Shown here one piece after another: positions 60,837-64,000 of a DNA stretch of 64,000 nt. The first letter of the stretch is position 1. Each line of letters begins with the position of its first letter. The notes below the pieces were generated by a model that saw only the letters and a list, made by a program, of their open reading frames with translations, had not been told where the DNA came from and made no database searches. A program made the position numbers and the translations under genes. Source of the DNA: Erysipelotrichaceae bacterium (GTDB lineage: Bacteria; Bacillota_I; Bacilli_A; Erysipelotrichales; Erysipelotrichaceae); contig JAFRQF010000005.1 of NCBI GenBank assembly GCA_017428765.1, positions 1 to 64,000 of the forward strand, written 5' to 3'.

Positions 60837-61556
60837 TTACGATGCATTCCTGATGAAATCGACGATCGCATCCGCCGTAAGGTCCTGCTGCTCCTCTTCC
60901 CGGATCAAAGCTTCCCCATCGCCTTTCTGAGGACCGTAGGAACCAAACCACGCATGGTTTCCTCCCTTGATCACAAGCTGCCGGAAATCGGAAGGAAGAT
61001 ATTTCAAAGCTTCCTCATGTTTTTCCTTGTTCAGGACTTCATCCCTGTCCCCATAGATGTCAAGGACTTCAAGATCAGACGAAGACAGATCCCTGTTGGA
61101 ATAGGAAGCAAGCAAGATGAGACCTTCATAGTCTGAGGGATGCCTGCTTACATACATCGATGCGCAAACCCCGCCCAAAGAATGACCGCCAAGAAAATAC
61201 CGTTTTCCCTGCGGATAGAGTTTTGCCAGGGCATCGGCTGCATCGACATCCAGCAGCGCAAAATGCAATGGCGGCTTTACGATCAGACATAACACGCCCT
61301 TTTCTGCGCATCTTTTTAATAACGGCACATAGGCTTCAGCCTCCACTTTGGCCCCGGGATAAAAGATGAAGACATCTTCATATGCCTTGGGGATCAGAGC
61401 GATATGATCGTCTTCTTCCCTGATCGTGACACTTCGATCCGATGTTTCATATGTCTTCGCCTTGTAATAAACGGAAAAATAGGAGACAAAGCCCAGCCCT
61501 GTTACAAGCAGCAGCGCCAGAAACAGGACGAGGATCTTTTTCAATACTTTTTTCAT
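60837..61556 (-). CDS. Membrane-anchored alpha/beta hydrolase
   Basis: 239 residues with an N-terminal transmembrane helix (7-28) and an alpha/beta-hydrolase core: oxyanion region (FIFYPGAKVEAEAYVPLL), nucleophile serine in GGHSLGGVCA near 149, aspartate in DIYGDRDEV near 193 and histidine in KGGNHAWFG near 217. Esterase-like; substrate unknown. It follows the glycerate kinase gene by four bases. Confidence 0.82.
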   Translation of the reverse strand: MKKVLKKILVLFLALLLVTGLGFVSYFSVYYKAKTYETSDRSVTIREEDDHIALIPKAYEDVFIFYPGAKVEAEAYVPLLKRCAEKGVLCLIVKPPLHFALLDVDAADALAKLYPQGKRYFLGGHSLGGVCASMYVSRHPSDYEGLILLASYSNRDLSSSDLEVLDIYGDRDEVLNKEKHEEALKYLPSDFRQLVIKGGNHAWFGSYGPQKGDGEALIREEEQQDLTADAIVDFIRNAS

Positions 61557-61560
61557 ATGC

Positions 61561-62790
61561 TTAATTTCGTATCAGAGCGATGCTCAGATCATTGACATTG
61601 GTACCGGTCGGACCCGTTTTGATCAGAGAATCGCATAATTGCAAGCCATGGTAGGAATCGTTGTCCTCCAGGACCTTTTCATATTCACCGCCGGCCTTTA
61701 CAAACCTCTCATAGGATGACCCGTCGATATAGCCGCCTGCCGCATCCGTCGGCCCGTCGGTCCCGTCCGATCCGATCGAAAGGATGCAGACATCATCCAT
61801 TCCGGAGATCTTTTTCATCTGTGAAAAGACGAGTTCCTGGTTCCTGCCGCCAAGACCTTTGCCTCTTACATGGACCACGGTCTCCCCGGCCAGGATCAAT
61901 GCGGTATCTTTGCCGTCATTTCGATGTTTTTCGATCTCTTCAAAAAGAAGATCACCGGCATCCTTGGCTTCGATGTCGATCTGATCATCGATCAGTATCG
62001 GCCGATAGCCGAGCTTTTCCGCTTCTTCCATCGCCTTTCGCGCCAGGATCTTCACCGAACCGATGACGATGTTCGTACAGTTGTCAGCCTTCCCGCTCTT
62101 TGAACGCAGGATGATGTCTCTTGTTTTCTCATCGATCTTGATGTCTTTTTCTTCCAGCAGGGAAAGTGCCTTTCGCCCGTTTGTCTCATCTTTGACCGTC
62201 GGCCCCGAACCGATCGAATCCAGCCGGTCGGAAAGGACATCGGACAGGATGATCGAATAGACTTTCGCAGGCTTGCATAAGTCGGCAAACCTGCCGCCCT
62301 TGACCTTTGAAAGCTTCTTGCGGATGGTGTTGATCGAAACGATATCGAGTCCCTTGTTCAATAGCTGTCTGTTGAGCCCCCGCAGCTCTTCGAGCGGTAT
62401 CAAAGGTGCTTCAAACAAGGCGCTTGCCCCACCCGATAAGAGGAAGACAACGATATCCTCTTCTGACAGTCGGCTGCACATCTTTATGGCTTCTTCACTT
62501 GCCTTGATCGAATTTTCATCGACCAAGGGGTGGCCGGCTTCATAGCAGGTCACATGGTCGATCTTTCCTTCAATGTGGCCGTACTTTGTGATGAGTATCC
62601 CTTCTTTGATCGAAAGGACCTCACTTGCCGCTTTGGCCATGGAAAAAGCTGCCTTGCCGACAGCGACAAGACAGACTTCTTTTTTCAGATCCAGATCCTT
62701 TAACGCCTTTTTCACTCCTTCTTCGGGAAGACAGGAGCGTATGGCGTTCATTGCGATCTGCTGTGCATCATTCCACATAGATCTCGACAT
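61561..62790 (-). CDS. Glycerate 2-kinase (MOFRL/TtuD family)
   Basis: Phosphorylates glycerate to 2-phosphoglycerate. The 409 residues contain VAVGKAAFSMAKAA near 43, LLSGGASALFEAP near 115, SDVLSDRLDSIGSGPT near 183, and a C-terminal MOFRL domain with GGRNQELV near 318 and GSDGTDGPTDAAGG near 345. The start is uncertain: ATG at 62790 or 62778, both inside the lipoprotein gene. Confidence 0.9.
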   Translation of the reverse strand: MSRSMWNDAQQIAMNAIRSCLPEEGVKKALKDLDLKKEVCLVAVGKAAFSMAKAASEVLSIKEGILITKYGHIEGKIDHVTCYEAGHPLVDENSIKASEEAIKMCSRLSEEDIVVFLLSGGASALFEAPLIPLEELRGLNRQLLNKGLDIVSINTIRKKLSKVKGGRFADLCKPAKVYSIILSDVLSDRLDSIGSGPTVKDETNGRKALSLLEEKDIKIDEKTRDIILRSKSGKADNCTNIVIGSVKILARKAMEEAEKLGYRPILIDDQIDIEAKDAGDLLFEEIEKHRNDGKDTALILAGETVVHVRGKGLGGRNQELVFSQMKKISGMDDVCILSIGSDGTDGPTDAAGGYIDGSSYERFVKAGGEYEKVLEDNDSYHGLQLCDSLIKTGPTGTNVNDLSIALIRN

Positions 62791-63292
62791 GATCGAGTTT
62801 ATCCTGGTCTACCGCAAAGATGTCGCCATAAAGTATGACGATATTGTTTTTCTTTCCCGTCTTTTTCCCGAACGCGCAAGCATAGCCGTTTCGCTCGATG
62901 TATTCGCCGCCGAACTTCTCACAGTTTTCTTTTACCGAAGAACTCAGCTCGATATCATCGATCTTATAGACGACATCCGGGAAATTGCTGAGATAAAAGA
63001 CGAATCTTGAGACCTTGGCCTTATCGGCCACGATCTGTTTCTCGCTGTCATTGGCGATATCGATGTCTGCCAGGTATCTGTTCCAGAAATACACCTTGTT
63101 GTCTTTTAAGACCTGTTTTGCTTCCAGGGTCTCCGGAAGATCGAGGTCGAAGATGACGCGCGTATATTCCACATCATCGTAGCCCGGAGCGATCGTATAA
63201 TCACCAAAAGAGAAGATATAATGATCTTCCCTTTCAATGGTACAGCCGCTTAGCAGCAGCAGACTTATCGCCAGTAACAGCAGTTTTTTCAT
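62768..63292 (-). CDS. Predicted lipoprotein, unknown
   Basis: 174 residues with lipobox LSGC at residues 14-17. The mature part is mostly beta/helix mixed, with two cysteines in NCEKFGGEYIERNGYACAFG, which could form a disulfide outside the cell. Overlaps DUF1667 upstream (ATGA) and glycerate kinase downstream. Family not recognised. Confidence 0.75.
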   Translation of the reverse strand: MKKLLLLAISLLLLSGCTIEREDHYIFSFGDYTIAPGYDDVEYTRVIFDLDLPETLEAKQVLKDNKVYFWNRYLADIDIANDSEKQIVADKAKVSRFVFYLSNFPDVVYKIDDIELSSSVKENCEKFGGEYIERNGYACAFGKKTGKKNNIVILYGDIFAVDQDKLDHVEIYVE

Positions 63293-63639
63293 TTCGTTAT
63301 GCTTTTTGAAGCGACCATATCGATGCCAAGTCCAAGCACATTTTCAAGGACGACATCGCCCATATGAACAGGTGCCTTGGCTTTGACGCCTTTGAGTTCT
63401 TTCATGACATCCATGATCTTCCCTTTCGGAAGCGGAGCGGAAGAGATGACAGGCAGACGCCTGTAATCATCCGATTCCACTTCGATCGTGGAAGTCAGAG
63501 TGCGCAGCGGATTGGTCATCTCGTTATATGCATAAGTATAACCGCGCGGGCAGGCGTTGCCGCTCACTTTGATCTTGTCCCCGTCTTTTTCCACCTGCAG
63601 GTGGCAGCCGCGCGGGCAGTTGATACAGATCAGATTCAT
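63289..63639 (-). CDS. DUF1667 protein
   Basis: 116 residues with four cysteines: CINCPRGCHL at the start and NACPRGY near 28. DUF1667 genes usually accompany a glycerol-3-phosphate dehydrogenase and an FAD/NAD oxidoreductase in anaerobes. Here it overlaps the oxidoreductase gene by ATGA. The cysteine set suggests an iron-sulfur or metal site. Confidence 0.88.
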   Translation of the reverse strand: MNLICINCPRGCHLQVEKDGDKIKVSGNACPRGYTYAYNEMTNPLRTLTSTIEVESDDYRRLPVISSAPLPKGKIMDVMKELKGVKAKAPVHMGDVVLENVLGLGIDMVASKSITK

Positions 63640-64000
63640 TCGACCACCTCCCAGTGAAGTTCTCCCTGAAGATCCTTGAGATCATCCTTCTTCAGCATGA
63701 CCTTCTGCATCTCGCTTGGCACGATGCCGAGCTTTTTGATCTTCTTATCCAGGCCGTTGCCATAGATATGGATATACGATTCCTTATAGACACGGCTGAC
63801 CCTGAACATGAATTCGAGGTCTCTCCCCTTATGGAAAGACTGCGGGACCATGTAGGAGACACCGTTGCTGACGATGTTTTTCACTTCCTCGCCTTCGCTC
63901 ACCATGCCTAAGACATAATCGGCAGCCGCTTTGCCGGCTTTTTTGCCTTCCTGCGATACATAGTCGACCAGGTCATGGACATGTAAGGCATTGCCGCAGG
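63636..64000 (-). CDS. FAD-dependent oxidoreductase, C-terminal part (runs off right edge)
   Basis: About 121 residues of the C-terminus are visible, beginning CGNALHVHDLVDYVSQEG, the typical FAD-contact end of pyridine-nucleotide disulfide-type oxidoreductases that pair with DUF1667. The tail is beta-rich. Upstream part, including FAD and NAD folds, lies beyond the window. Likely function is passing electrons with a glycerol-3-phosphate dehydrogenase, by family context. Confidence 0.82.
   Translation of the reverse strand, partial: CGNALHVHDLVDYVSQEGKKAGKAAADYVLGMVSEGEEVKNIVSNGVSYMVPQSFHKGRDLEFMFRVSRVYKESYIHIYGNGLDKKIKKLGIVPSEMQKVMLKKDDLKDLQGELHWEVVE

Noticed and set aside
1-64000. CRISPR array, complete transposase gene or rRNA
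   Set aside because: No regularly spaced repeats, no DDE or other transposase motifs and no rRNA sequence were seen in the window.

Overview
The window looks like the chromosome of an anaerobic, low-to-mid GC Bacillota, most probably of the Erysipelotrichia type. This is inference from gene content. It carries RicT, RqcP, FtsEX, a leucyl T-box, both small cyclic-di-AMP receptors (CbpB and PstA/DarA), an oxygen-scavenging flavodiiron protein and a DUF1667/FAD-oxidoreductase pair. No sporulation genes, prophage or CRISPR array was seen. TGA is a stop codon. Most genes lie on the minus strand in tightly overlapping operons (ATGA, TGATG and TAATG junctions).

Layout. 0-8 kb: the start of an exported protein, a truncated comFA with a competence-type promoter, an RsmF-like methyltransferase, rpsI/rplM with an L13 leader, cbpB, an alanine/Na+ symporter, leuS with its T-box, and a frame-broken exported protein. 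8-13 kb: an ftsE-ftsX-M23-S41 cell-division and peptidoglycan operon, opposite pstA. 13-25 kb: azlCD, a four-domain flavodiiron protein, acylphosphatase, two SpoU methyltransferases, two U32 proteins, ggt plus two chromate-transporter halves, and typA. 25-30 kb: two tRNA-Leu genes, a lipoprotein, a cytosolic 5'-nucleotidase-like protein, two XRE regulators and an unusual flavin reductase.

30-44 kb: a long minus-strand block. mfd-rqcP-divIC-like ends at a terminator. Beyond it a second copy of the competence-type promoter opens a unit holding a Phd/PIN toxin-antitoxin-like pair, nudF, a helical protein, a Phd-like protein, tmk, holB, ricT, rsmI, mazG and a YunG-like gene. mnmE-tatD-unknown-pth lie upstream of mfd. 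44-59 kb: a DUF1508 protein, an orphan ascorbate-type PTS, an XpaC-like/unknown/AAA+ operon, an acidic coiled protein, guanine deaminase, a PASTA protein with a MacB-type ABC pair, and a GntR-ABC-permease cell-envelope-type operon. 59-64 kb: a membrane protein, a PC4-like protein, a hydrolase, glycerate kinase, a lipoprotein, DUF1667 and a partial FAD oxidoreductase.

The strongest new signals are three. First, an identical bipartite motif (TTAGGAATC, 11 nt, TTACGAATAATG) stands upstream of comFA and of the Phd/PIN-to-ricT unit; it resembles the ComX/SigH competence promoter. Second, a repeated pattern of -10 boxes lies only 6-10 nt before the ATG of genes without Shine-Dalgarno sequences (cbpB, ftsE, acyP, typA, the gene before tmk, the XpaC-like gene, mnmE), which suggests leaderless mRNAs. 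Third, there are uncharacterised multi-gene systems: XpaC-like + unknown + two-module AAA+, and PASTA protein + MacB-type exporter.
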